This document shows positions 12,854-23,968 of a stretch of 64,000 nucleotides of DNA, piece by piece. The notes under the pieces are model-generated. The model searched no databases. It was not told the origin of the DNA and saw only the letters and a list, made by a program, of their open reading frames with translations. Within the stretch, counting starts at the first letter, position 1. Each line of letters opens with the position of its first letter. Both the position numbers and the translations under genes were made by a program. The stretch is from the NCBI RefSeq assembly GCF_016808095.1, contig NC_068976.1, positions 18,446,371-18,510,370 of the forward strand, written 5' to 3'. This stretch comes from Vigna angularis (taxonomy: Eukaryota; Streptophyta; Magnoliopsida; Fabales; Fabaceae).

Positions 12854-13110
12854 CTGAATTCGGGAGAATTGGTGGAATTGGCGGATAGGGGGGCGAGTGA
12901 ATGAAGTGGGCAGACTCTTGAGATCCCTTTAGAGACGAATGCCGCCTTGGAGCGGAGGTCAGCGGTGGTTGATACACGATAGTTGGAGGAGGGAACTAAA
13001 AATTAGGTTTACCCATTAAATATTTTAAAAGTGCAGTATATTTTACCCATTAAATAATTAAAATTGAATAAAAATCTATTTGTCCTTAGAATATTACTCA
13101 TACTATTAAG

Positions 13111-15029
13111 TAGATATGTCAAGTCAGCCCCATTAACAAGATTTGGCCCTAGCCCATGTGGGTGGGGGCCAAAAAAGCACACAGAACCAAAAAAAATCTT
13201 TTATTGAAAAAGCCCCCAAGGCTAAAAGCCCCCAAAGCCCTATGGGTCAGGGCCAGCCCATGGGTCTTTTTTTTACAAAAATTTATGTACAGAAATATAA
13301 AATCATCATATCAAATTATACCAAACAGATCACTCACACAAGGCATTATGCAGGCACCAAAGAATAAAAAATCTAGTCAAATCAATCCTGCATTCTTTCT
13401 TGGTACATGGATATCAGGGAGCAGCCAGTTAGTACCAAGAGAAAAACATCACCATGTTTCATCCATCAATTACTACTAAGATAAAAATAAACAATGTTCC
13501 ATTTGTCAGATTCAGATTCAGTACAAGACAACACCAGAGTCATTGCTCATTGACATCCAGAGATGTTTCTTCTCCGCAAGCTTTATCAACACAACATAAG
13601 TATATTAAATAGATCCAAATGTTGTTATTAAATATGAACCAACTAAGTTTAAAGGTCACAAAATCACTATTAAAATCATTATAGCTAACAACATAAAGCA
13701 TAATATGAAAAGACAACAACATATTAAAATCATGATATTAAAATTATTTATCCATATATGAAAAGACAACAACATAAAGCATAATACCTAATATGAAAAT
13801 TCAAACAAAAAAAGAATGTTATCTTAATAAGAAAAAAAGAATATCCCACCCATTCAATACTCAGAATGCAGGCTTCAGGAGTTCAATAAAACAAAAAATA
13901 AAACAAAAGGCAGATAAAACAAAATGGATCATTAGCAACATTTACCCGTTATGTTTTTATACCGTGGAGTATCAATCAAAAGTGCAATACCTGTTAACAG
14001 AACAAGCAGTGTATTGGTTGTCCGCGTTTAAAACTTATAGGTAATCAACAAACACAATATTTAAAAAACGAAACCAACCAAAGGAGAACAACAGCAAATT
14101 AACAATATAATAACATGAAGGAAAAAATTACTAAATTTATTGAATCTGAAATTGAGAAATGATAAAAATTACATTGAATAAAAATAATACTTCTTCTTGA
14201 AGCTTAAATTTGTTTTCTTGTGAAAGTTATCTTCTTAAAAAGGAAAATACTATATCCATATGATGCATATCATGGAATAAAGAGACCGGTCAATCTTATA
14301 AATTATAAGTTATAATGCAGTGTTCACTCAAATGGTTATAATGTAGTGTCATATAACTCTTTCCTAATGAAAATGACACATCAACTTTTCATTTTAACCT
14401 ATATTCTCTAGCCAATTTCAAGGTTAACCACTACTCACCCCCTCATAAAGTTATGTAAATATCATTACACAATCTGGTTTTCTGCCATCTGAAAATTATA
14501 TTTGGATATCATCTAAGATATTACCGTCCTAAGATATCAAAAGTGCTTATCACTTCACACTCATAACATATCAAACACATTTTACTGACAAGGATTAATA
14601 AGAACATTTAAGAGATTATATTTGTACATTTTATGATCCGCCACATTGAATTCTTGACAGTCAAAGAAGGGAGCTGAGAAGAAATTTTTTTTCACCAAAA
14701 TCCTAAAGGGGCAACTGAGATAATGGTGGGTCCATTTTGTATGACACTTGGTTTCCTAATATCCATGCACCAAAGTTGCAAAGGAAGAATGCTACGCATA
14801 CAGACAAATTTTTACATACTTTCCTTCAACAAAAAAACAATTAAACCCTTGACCTTTGTCTACGAATACATTGGATAGCATTTTCTGCAATCAAACAAAA
14901 TCAATATCCAAGAAAACTTTATGGGAACCAGTTAACAATTTTTATTTAAAAGCCACAATTTCTGACACCATTTGTTTGAAAATTCTCAAAACATAATCAA
15001 CAATTAGCACTTTGATGGGAGAGACTATA

Positions 15030-15115
<86 letters not shown>

Positions 15116-15671
15116 TATATATATATATATATATATACACATACAATTTTGTTACTTGCTTTAGGTAAAAAAAGGGAAAATGAAATTCTCAGAAAAGGAA
15201 TCTGCAGGGGTCTCCATAAGTGATTTGGTAGCTTATGAATCATTGATGAAATGGGACACAACAATCTTTAGAAAAAACACGAAAGTATTTGAAAGAAGCT
15301 AACCTTGATTCTTCTTTGCCGCCTGTACCACCGCTGCCGTCAAGAGCTGTTGTTGACTCTACTTTGTGTTGTCGTCCACCATGCGCCGCCGTCTTCCGTC
15401 GACTCTGTACTGTCGTCTGCCGTCTACCTATGCTGCGGTTGCTAGCTCTTAAGCAAGTGTTTGAACAGAATAATTCAGGGTCGAAAGAAAAAATACGTTG
15501 TTGGGGGCTACGGGGCTAACCCGGCCCTAATTTAATCAGAGCCCCATTTTATGGGGCTTTTGGGGTCAGGGGCTTTAGAAAAGCCCCCTAATACATGAGT
15601 CAAAAAAATGGGCTAAATTATAGGAAAGGCCAGGGCTGGCCTTGGAACTAAAAAGTATATTGACAGCTCTA
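13111..15671. mobile_element. Non-autonomous hAT-superfamily DNA transposon, 2561 bp
   Basis: Bounded by an 8-bp direct duplication CTATTAAG (13103-13110 and 15672-15679), the hAT hallmark. Terminal inverted repeats are 12 bp with two mismatches (TAGATATGTCAA left; TAGAGCTGTCAA read inward from the right). Subterminal regions (13130-13270 and 15500-15650) are dense in GGGGGC, AGCCCC and GGCCCTA motifs in opposite orientations, typical of plant hAT ends. The interior has no transposase frame. It is AT-rich, contains a long TA microsatellite (15032-15136) and a GC-rich patch at 15300-15440 with CCGCCG runs. It would need a transposase from elsewhere. Confidence 0.85.
15032..15136. repeat. TA dinucleotide microsatellite inside the hAT element
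   Basis: About 50 TA units, interrupted by a G at about 15114. It generates spurious Tyr-Ile frames on the minus strand. Expected to be length-polymorphic. Confidence 0.95.
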
Positions 15672-15679
15672 CTATTAAG

Positions 15680-17200
15680 AGTAATTAAATTATACTAATA
15701 ATCTTAAAAATACTAAAAATCATGTTACATAATTCCTTAAACCATGAAAAAAATTCAAATTAATTTATTCTGAAAAAGAATCAGTTAACTTTAGCAGAAA
15801 TATTTATTTTTAGTTTTTTTTTATTAACTGACAAAGAAAAAAAAAATCATTCCACAAAACTGATTCTAAAATGTATTATATATTTTAGAAAGCTTATTTT
15901 GAAAATTTTTATTTGAGAAATACATTTTATAATGCATGTTTCAAAAAAAAATTATTCCAAAAATTATATTTTAAATATTTTATTCCCTAAATGATGTTTT
16001 GGAAATTTTGGAAATCTTATTATGAAAATTACTTTACCAAAGGGTAGAATGGTGAGTTTAAAAAGTATGGGAGTGCAACTAGAAATTATGGGATGCAGTA
16101 AGAAAAACCCTTATTAATATTTTAATATTTTCTTCTCGTACCCTCCTTAACCAAAGAGTATAGCCCTAGCCCACTCCTCGTGCAGGTAAAACGGCATCTA
16201 ATTCTTTTTTGGTACTTTATTTTCTTTTCACACCCCTACAATTTTAATGTTTTACTTAAATACCTCTATCTGTTATTTTTAACAAAAATCTCATTCCTTT
16301 CCTAATATCTAAAATATCTTATGAGTCGTGTTTGTGACATTTAGAATGTGTGACCGAATATCTGTCGGTGGTTTAATAGACTTCTATAATATGTTCTTTT
16401 TTACATATTTTTATATTATCATAATAAATTTATATTAAATTTAATTTCATAAAGTGATATTATATATATATATATATATATGTGATGATTTAGTTATATA
16501 TTTAGTGGATGTAGAGTAGAAAATATAAGAGCAAAAATTATATCTCTTGAAAGTAAAATACAAATTTAAAAATTTAGCAACTTGCAATTTTAATTTTTAC
16601 GAGTTTAATTTATTTATTTTTCTTGACTATGTTTAAAATGGTTCCTTTCTATATTGATGGACCATCTTTGAAAATGAAAATTGCAATGTTATGTTGAATT
16701 GAGTCGTTCTTGCTTGTCTTGTTAGTCTAACCAACCTTGTTTCATTAAGCCAATAATCAACAAACATCAAGAGAAAGCGAAAGAAGAGAAAGAGAGGAAA
16801 TTGATAAAATTTTGTACCTTTTCTGAGTACGTGTTACTTACGTGAGGAGAATTATTTTGTATTTATCAATATTTGTATAAACGAATTTAGTCATAATTTA
16901 TATATATTATAAATATATTAAGTAGTGAGACATAAATCGAAGGTTAATGTTTTTAATTCCACGACATGAATATTTAATAGGTTCTATGTTTTATTTGATA
17001 TTTGTGGCTAAGAGATGAACTAGGCAATTGATGATTAACGGGCAAACGGTGAAAAACTGCTCTGTTTTCCGTTGGTTTTGACGCTAACAACGTTAATAAG
17101 AGGAAGTAGAGTCTTACACGTACCAAACCTACTGTGTCTTCCGTTTTTGTCTTTAACGCTGAAACTGAAGCAGAAGTCAGTTACTTAAACTGTTCCATTT
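15680..17200. other. Spacer between the hAT element and the ABC1K gene
   Basis: AT-rich, with a short TA run at about 16461-16482 and no coding signal. The last 150 bases are probably the ABC1K promoter. The 5'-UTR exon likely ends at 17371, before a leader intron. Confidence 0.5.
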
Positions 17201-17371
17201 GAAACTTACAAGCAACTGCATCCTACGTTGTCTCTCTTTCATTCTAATTCTGTTTTTCGCCATATACATACCGATACGTTTTCTTTCTCCTTCAGAAAAA
17301 CTATGCTATACGTTACCAACATCTAAGGTTTGTAGAACCTGTATTCACTGAAGTGGAGAGCTACGTTGCAG

Positions 17372-17894
17372 GTACAATGATTTTGATTTCAGTGGATTCA
17401 ATTCGCTTAGCTATTTTTTTTTCAATTCTACATGAATATTTGTTGTTACTGCAATATTAAATTCTAGTTTATGCAATATTTTTTGTTATTATGTGTTTAA
17501 CATGACTACTGATTGATGAGAAAATAACTGATATCAAATTCTGGGTTTCGTTGACAGTATGATATGTTTGATTTTGCTTTTTGAACTTGATTGGTTCACT
17601 CCCAGTGATGCATAAGATTAGCAAACTTTCATGACCTGCTTTATTCTCTGTTTTTTGAACAATTTAATGTGTTTGGACTGATTATAAGATGAACACACCA
17701 TGATTTTTGGAAGAAAATAAAATCATGGTGAGTTCAGTTCATTACAAGTGCTGTACTAATACTAGTAGTACGACACATTAAAATCTGAATTTGTCGGCAG
17801 AGTTCAAAAATTGATTCTGCACGTGTCATTTTTCTTTCCTTACTGTTTCCATGTGTGTGGTGTTTCTTTGTAAGGTGACTTCAATTTATCGCAG
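17372..17894 (+). other. Leader intron of the ABC1K gene
   Basis: Donor CTACGTTGCAG|GTACAATG and acceptor TTATCGCAG|ACGACAG lie 12 bases before the start codon. Leader introns of this size are common in plant housekeeping genes. Confidence 0.6.
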
Positions 17895-17906
17895 ACGACA
17901 GAAACA

Positions 17907-20900
17907 ATGGCCATGCAAGGTTGTTATTGTCATCATGTGAAGTTGGTAACTCAAAGAAGAACACTGGACAGTCTAAGTTTTTCAGGCTCGATTTCGGTTA
18001 ATAAATTGTCGAAGAACATTAGGACAACAACGTGTGATCCATCAAAGAGCAATCCGTTTCCAAAGTTTTTGGTCGTGAGAATGCGACAGACAGAATTGCC
18101 TTTGCCTGCCTCAAAGAACGGAGCAGCAAATGGTAGAGCTGTTAAAATGGTACGAACAACTGAGCTGGTGAACAGAAAGACAATGTCAGCGAATAAGGTA
18201 GAGAAGACAGTGAATGGTTCAGCTTCGAAGGTTAATGGGACAAGTCAAGTGAGAAAAAGACCTATGCCAGTCATGACCAAGACAGTGAAGTCTAGAACTA
18301 GAACATCTAGAGCACTTCCATCGTTGGAAGAGCTAAAGGTTTTACCCTCAGATGAAGGTTTCAGTTGGGCCAATGAACATTACAGCTCCTGGCAGAGGTC
18401 TATTGATGTTTGGTCTTTTGTTGTTTCTTTCAGAATTCGGATTCTGTTGGACAACTCAAAATGGGCATATATGAGAGGCTTCACAGAAGCAAAACAGGTA
18501 GGTTCTGAATTTTGCTTGTTGCCAAAAAACTAAAATACTGTTTTCCATTCTCACTTGACTTGTAGTCCTAGGTGGTGGAAACAAATTAGTGTTTTATTTT
18601 ATCAAATTGGTCTTGGTCATGTTTCTGTTTGTGTTTTTGTGCTGTAGCTGAACTGAGAATTTTTTAACATTCATTAGAAAATCAGAAGGAGGAAAACTGC
18701 CTCATGGTTAAGAGAGTCTGTATTGCAGCTTGGTCCAACTTTCATTAAACTTGGTCAGTTGTCATCAACAAGGTCGGATCTGTTTCCACGTGAATTTGTG
18801 GATGAGCTCGTAAAATTGCAGGTATTTCTTCTGTCATTTTCAGGATCATCATCGTAGACATTTCCTATTTTTTGTTAATAAACGAAAAGGGCTAGTTTTT
18901 TTGAGTAAATAGAGTGAAGTCATCAAGATTTATTTATATTTTGGACTAGTATACAAGAGTTTTACTTGATAACAATATAACATTGTACAGGACATGGTTC
19001 CTGCCTTCTCTACTGAGAAAGCAAGAAAATTTATTGAGAGTGAATTAGGAGCTTCCATTGATATGTTATTTAAAGAGTTTGAAGATCGACCAATTGCCGC
19101 TGCTAGTCTCGGTCAGGTGTTTGATTTATATTTTCGTTAAATTGAAAATTTGACTTACACTTTTAAATTACTGCTGTTATTAATATGGTAACATGAATTC
19201 CGGGGACACATATTTGTAGGTTCATCGTGCTATTCTGCATAATGGAGAAAAAGTAGTAGTCAAAGTTCAAAGGCCAGGTCTGAAGAAGCTTTTCGACATT
19301 GATTTGAGTAAGTTGTGCTCATTTTGTTTCGTGAATGTTAGGGATTCGGGAAGGGATTCGGCCAATGTCTAGGAGACCGTTTGAGTGTAAAACCGTTCGG
19401 CCTTTTACTGTAGCTATAAGACGTTCGGTTCCTCTCGTCCTCTTCCATTCTGGTCCGGCAGTCCTCTCCCGTGCGGATCCGGCAATCCTCTCCCGTTCGG
19501 TTCTGGCAGTCCTCGACCGTTCGGTTCCAGCAGTTCCATCACGTTCGGTTCCGGTCTTCTCACGTTCGAATCCAACAGTCTTCTACCGTGCGGTTCTCTT
19601 CTCCATATCTTTATGCCGTTCGGCTCCTCCCCTGCATGCAACCGTTCGTTCTGACCAATATCGTTCGGTTCCCTGGCAGACCGTTCGGTTCCAGCAGTTC
19701 CCTCACGTTCGGTTCCGGTCTTCTCACGTTCGGATCCAATAATCCTCTACCGTACGGTTCTCTTCTCCATATCTTTATGCCGTTCGGCTCCTCCTCCTGC
19801 ATGCAACCGTTCGTTCTTTAATGACCAATACCGTTCGGTTCCCTGGCAGACCGTGCCTATTCCAAACTGACCCCACACTCTTGGCGGCTCCCGATCGGCC
19901 TGGGTGATTGGCCTCGGCCTCCGACCGTGTCACCTCACCGCTTGTTCGTCCCCAAGACGACTGATCTTCTATGGCCTCGGATTGCTCGGCCAATGACTGG
20001 TAGACCGTTTTGACTGTACGATCGTTCACGTTCGATGCTGGGAAGTAGTCTTCCGCGGTTCCCGACTGCTTACTGGCCGCCACCCTTTCAAAGATGGTAC
20101 CCCTGTTCCGTTCTCCAAATCGCACCACCACTGCCCCCTTCAGACCTTCCCAAGAACGATTCTTGGCTTTCTCCTTCCAGGCTCTGAACCAGTAGCCAGC
20201 GCTCCCCTCCATACTGATGTCAGCTAGACGCAACTTTTCCTCCTCTGCCACAACTTGCAACTCGAAGAACGTCTCTGCCTTAGAGACCCACCCCAACGGA
20301 TCAAACCCTTCGAAAGTGGGTAGTTCTACCCTTTTTCCCCGATTAGGTTGGGCGTCTCTTCGGTCTTCATCCAGTTCCTCCTCCGAGCATTCCCTTCTCC
20401 TCTGATTCTCGTTAACAGAATGTTGATCTTCATCTACAGACCCTGGACTGCCTTCTAATCCCTTTTCCTGGGTCCACACCCTTCCTCCAAGAACTCGCAA
20501 GAGTTCTCTAGTTTCCTGCCGCATTTCTTGCATATTTTTTTTCCATTCTGCTAGCTCCCTTTTCTGTTCGCTGATCCTCCTTTCCCAAGAATTGTCTCTT
20601 CCTTCCATCACGCTCCTTTCCCCAAGAATCCGACACCCCTCTCCAAATGGGAATCCGGCAGTTTCTCGATTACTTCTTGATCCTTCACCCCACTCCGATC
20701 CGGCAGGTCGGATCACTTTGTTAGGGATTCGGGAAGGAATTCCTAACAAGCTCTCTCTCTCAAACACAACAATCAAGAACTTGTAAAGAAGGAATAGTAT
20801 GAATGGTATTCACAACAATGAATCAAGAATACACTGTATCTTAGGAACTTAACCTCCTCCACCTGTGCTAAGACCGGTCAACACATACAAACTACACAAC

Positions 20901-23900
20901 TGGCTAACTGAAACAATAAAGGGTCCTAATATATAGGCATTTTCCCGCCTCCTCACTTAACTGATTAACAGTTAAGTGTTCTGTTTCCCTTTTCTCCTTT
21001 CCTATACTCTCTAAGTCCTAACAGTGAATGATTTTGTTTGTTATTCTGACATGTTTGCTTGCTCTATCCAGAAAACTTAAAACTGATCGCAGAGTATTTC
21101 CAGAGAAATGAAGCTTTTGGGGGTCCACTCAGAGATTGGATTGGAATATATGAAGAATGTGCAACGTAAGTAATAAGCTTGGAAGTATATCGTTATGGAG
21201 ATTTCATGAAGTAAATCATATGTTAAATTAACGTCATTGCATATCAGTAATTTCACCTTCTATTATTCCAATGCTTTCTACAATTTACAGTGTTTCACAT
21301 GCTACTTTGCAGTATTCTGTATCAAGAAATTGACTATATAAATGAAGGAAAGAATGCTGACAGGTTCCGACGAGATTTTAGAAACATAAAGTGGGTTCGA
21401 ATACCTGTAAGTTTCTTGCTGCAGCACTAACATAACATCCAATTCCAACGTGTGAAAAATTTTAGTGTCTAACAATTGTACTTTACTTTTGTTGTAGTTG
21501 GTATATTGGGATTACACTGCCTTAAAGGTGTTGACCATGGAGTATGTTCCAGGTTTTCCTCCTCATTTATGCGATAATTTAGACATTATTATAATTTATG
21601 TAGATTTGTGCATTAATAGACGAAAAATTATAGAATCTTATGTAATATCCTACTGTATGAAATAAAACATTAGAATTATTTTTTAAACCTTTCTTTTTTT
21701 AGTTGTCTATGAACTTTATTTACAACTGCTCCTAACTCTGATTTCTCCTGGCACAGGTATCAAAATAGACCAGGTGGATACGTTAACTTCTCGTGGCTAT
21801 GATCGATTACGAATCTCATCACGTGCTACTGAGGCGTACCTGATTCAGGTGCACAATCTAATAGCAACATCTGCTATGTTTAATATGGTTTTCGGTTTGG
21901 TTACAGATATTAAGGTACTAGATTATCATTTTGTTTTTGTCTTACAGATATTGAGAACAGGTTTCTTTCATGCGGATCCTCACCCTGGAAATCTTGCGAT
22001 TGATGTGGACGAAGCAATTATTTATTATGACTTTGGCATGATGGGAGAGATCAAATCTTTTACCCGAGAGAGACTGCTTGAACTTTTCTATGCTATGTAT
22101 GAAAAGGATGCCAAAAAGGTCTTGATTTTGTACTACCCTTGGATTATTTAAATTTACAACATTGTCTTTTACTTCTAACTAATAAGAAATCACAAGTTGC
22201 TATCAAGGAATTTGAGATTTCCAACACTTTTAACTGATGAACTTTGCTATCCATCTTCAGAGTTCTTAAAACATAAATAATAGTATACCAGAAACAATGA
22301 TGCAGGTTATGCAACGCCTTATAGAGCTGGGAGCACTCCAACCTACTGGGGATCTGTCTTCAGTAAGAATGCAAACTATTTGCAGTTCAAATATTCTCAT
22401 TTTTGTCTTCACTCTTGGCTTCTTAGATGATAAATTTACCTTCCAGGTGAGGAGATCTGTACAGTTTTTCCTTGACCATTTGCAAAGCCAGGCACCAGAT
22501 CAGCAGCAGACCCTTTCTGCAATCGGGGAGGTTGGTCAACACTGTTACATTGCATCAGTGAATTCATAATATTTTTGCTGTTTGTTTCACTTGATTACTA
22601 CAAATTATCTGCAGAATCTTCAGTCCACAATTTATTATTCAATGCTTTCTGTGTCAGGATTTATTTGCAATAGCACAAGACCAGCCATTCCGTTTTCCAT
22701 CTACCTTTGCCTTTGTTCTCAGGGCTTTTTCAACACTTGAAGGTGTGCATCTTCCCAATTGGAAAATTCTCCTACAAAAAATTTGAGCATGTCCCAGTGT
22801 TTATTATTAGTTTCACATTAGTATATAAATTATAATATGGTAACATCATCCTTTCTGGTGAAAAAACTAACTTCTTTAAAATGAATTAAAAGTAAGTTTC
22901 AGTAATGATTCTTTCATTTTTCTGACAGGCATAGGCTACACACTCAATCCAAATTTCTCCTTTGCAAGGATTGCTGCACCCTATGCACAGGTTCAGAGTT
23001 CAGATAGTCCATGAACAATTATACTTCCCATACTGCATTAGTGCTCATACTTTCTTACTACGTTACAGGAACTTTTAGATATGAGGCAAAAGCAGATTAC
23101 ACCACCACAGCTTGTGGAGGAGATAAGAAAGCAAGCAGATGATGTACCCCACACACACCTCTTCCCTGAACTTTGTTTGTTTTTGTTTTTTTCTATGATG
23201 TTTTTTTACATCTATTTGATGTGAAGCATGTACTTATGCTATTGTTCAATGTGATGATCCATTTGAATCGATAACTCTGGTGTAATGCTTTTAGGCTAGA
23301 TCCTACACCATGTCAATGCCATATAGAGTTCAAAGAATAGAAGAGTTTACAAAGCAACTTGAAGCAGGGGATCTAAAACTTCGAGTCCGAGTTCTCGAGG
23401 TCAGATTAGAAAAATGATACCTTGACACACATAATTTTTTTTCTATTAATTTGATATTATACCTTCTTACTTTTTATCCTCTCTTAAAAAAGTACAAAAA
23501 ATTTACATTTTTATAACTATTTTACCTTTGTACTTTGTGTCAAATAAACATAAAAATATGTCATGTTATCGTTATTCTTCAGTTTATTCATAGTTTTTTT
23601 GGTTGCATTATTTTTATTCAGAACCCTTTTTGTAAAATTGAGATTAATGAAGTTAATTTGGCAGTCTGAAAGAGCTGCTCGGAAAGCAACGACTTTACAA
23701 ATGGCAACTATGTATACCGTGTTAGGAGGAACTCTGCTAAATCTTGGTATCACTATGAGCAACCAAGGCAATGTAGCTATGGGAAATGGATCTTTCATTG
23801 CTGCAGGTTACTTTATCTTACAAAGCTTATTGTCCAATCATGTTCAAATTTCTTCATATGACTGATAGATGTAGCATTTGATTTGAATGTGCAGGTATTT

Positions 23901-23968
23901 TTATGACACTGTTTGTCAGATCCATGCAAAGGGTAAAGATGCTTGATAAGTTTGAAAAAATGATATAA
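17907..23968 (+). CDS. ABC1K/ADCK (aarF-type) atypical protein kinase, probably chloroplast, 712 aa
   Basis: Seventeen coding exons: 17907-18497, 18678-18821, 18991-19116, 19220-19307, 21072-21165, 21313-21406, 21498-21552, 21757-21848, 21948-22118, 22306-22362, 22447-22530, 22658-22742, 22929-22990, 23069-23143, 23295-23399, 23665-23806, 23895-23968. All phases close. The first about 130 residues are basic and Ser/Thr-rich, suiting a plastid transit peptide. ABC1 motifs are intact: KLGQ (221-224), AAASLGQVH, the VAIK-like lysine in VVVKVQRPG (about K302), HADPHPGN (436-443) and YYDFGMMGE (D456). A hydrophobic C-terminal hairpin includes [15 protein letters not shown] and GIFMTLFV. Plant plastid ABC1Ks sit in plastoglobules or envelope and influence prenylquinone metabolism. 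The C-terminal [19 protein letters not shown] region suggests a distinct plastid subgroup, but I cannot assign the Arabidopsis orthologue. Intron 4 (19308-21071) is enlarged by a retroelement. Confidence 0.92.
19516..19850. repeat. Tandem duplication (about 162-171 bp) rich in CGTTCGG motifs
   Basis: Two adjacent copies, about 19519-19680 and 19681-19851, each run from GTTCGGTTCCAGCAGTTCC through ATCTTTATGCCGTTCGGC to CCCTGGCAGACC. Within and just before them, CGTTCGG-type heptamers recur every 10-35 bases from about 19390. The array occupies the region where the retroelement's later coding part would be expected. Confidence 0.85.
20719..21023 (-). repeat. Complete 305-bp LTR of the intronic retroelement
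   Basis: Begins TGTTAGGGATTCGG and ends AAGTCCTAACA on the plus strand. The outermost 24 bases recur at 19336 with one mismatch. It is the 5' LTR relative to the minus-strand gag frame. Confidence 0.8.

Larger units (their letters stand above)
19336..21023 (-). mobile_element. Truncated, non-autonomous LTR retroelement in an ABC1K intron
   Basis: Flanked by a 5-bp duplication GTGAA (19331-19335; 21024-21028) with TG...CA ends. One full LTR is present at 20719-21023 (305 bp). At the other end only about 24 bp of the matching LTR terminus remain (19336-19359). Reading on the minus strand, a gag-like frame starts at about 20608. It contains a charged coiled-coil start ([19 protein letters not shown]) and the retrotransposon gag signature [20 protein letters not shown] ... 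[12 protein letters not shown]. The gag core stops after about residue 250 of the frame and is replaced by unrelated sequence and tandem repeats. No protease, RT, RNase H or integrase was seen. The gag type suggests a Ty3/gypsy relative. It lies antisense to the host gene. Confidence 0.85.

Noticed and set aside
14942..15264. Minus-strand frames with long Tyr-Ile repeats
   Set aside because: They are translations of the TA microsatellite inside the hAT element.
15289..15519. 76-codon frame in the hAT element
   Set aside because: Driven by a GC-rich patch; no homology recognised. Kept only as a possible captured fragment.
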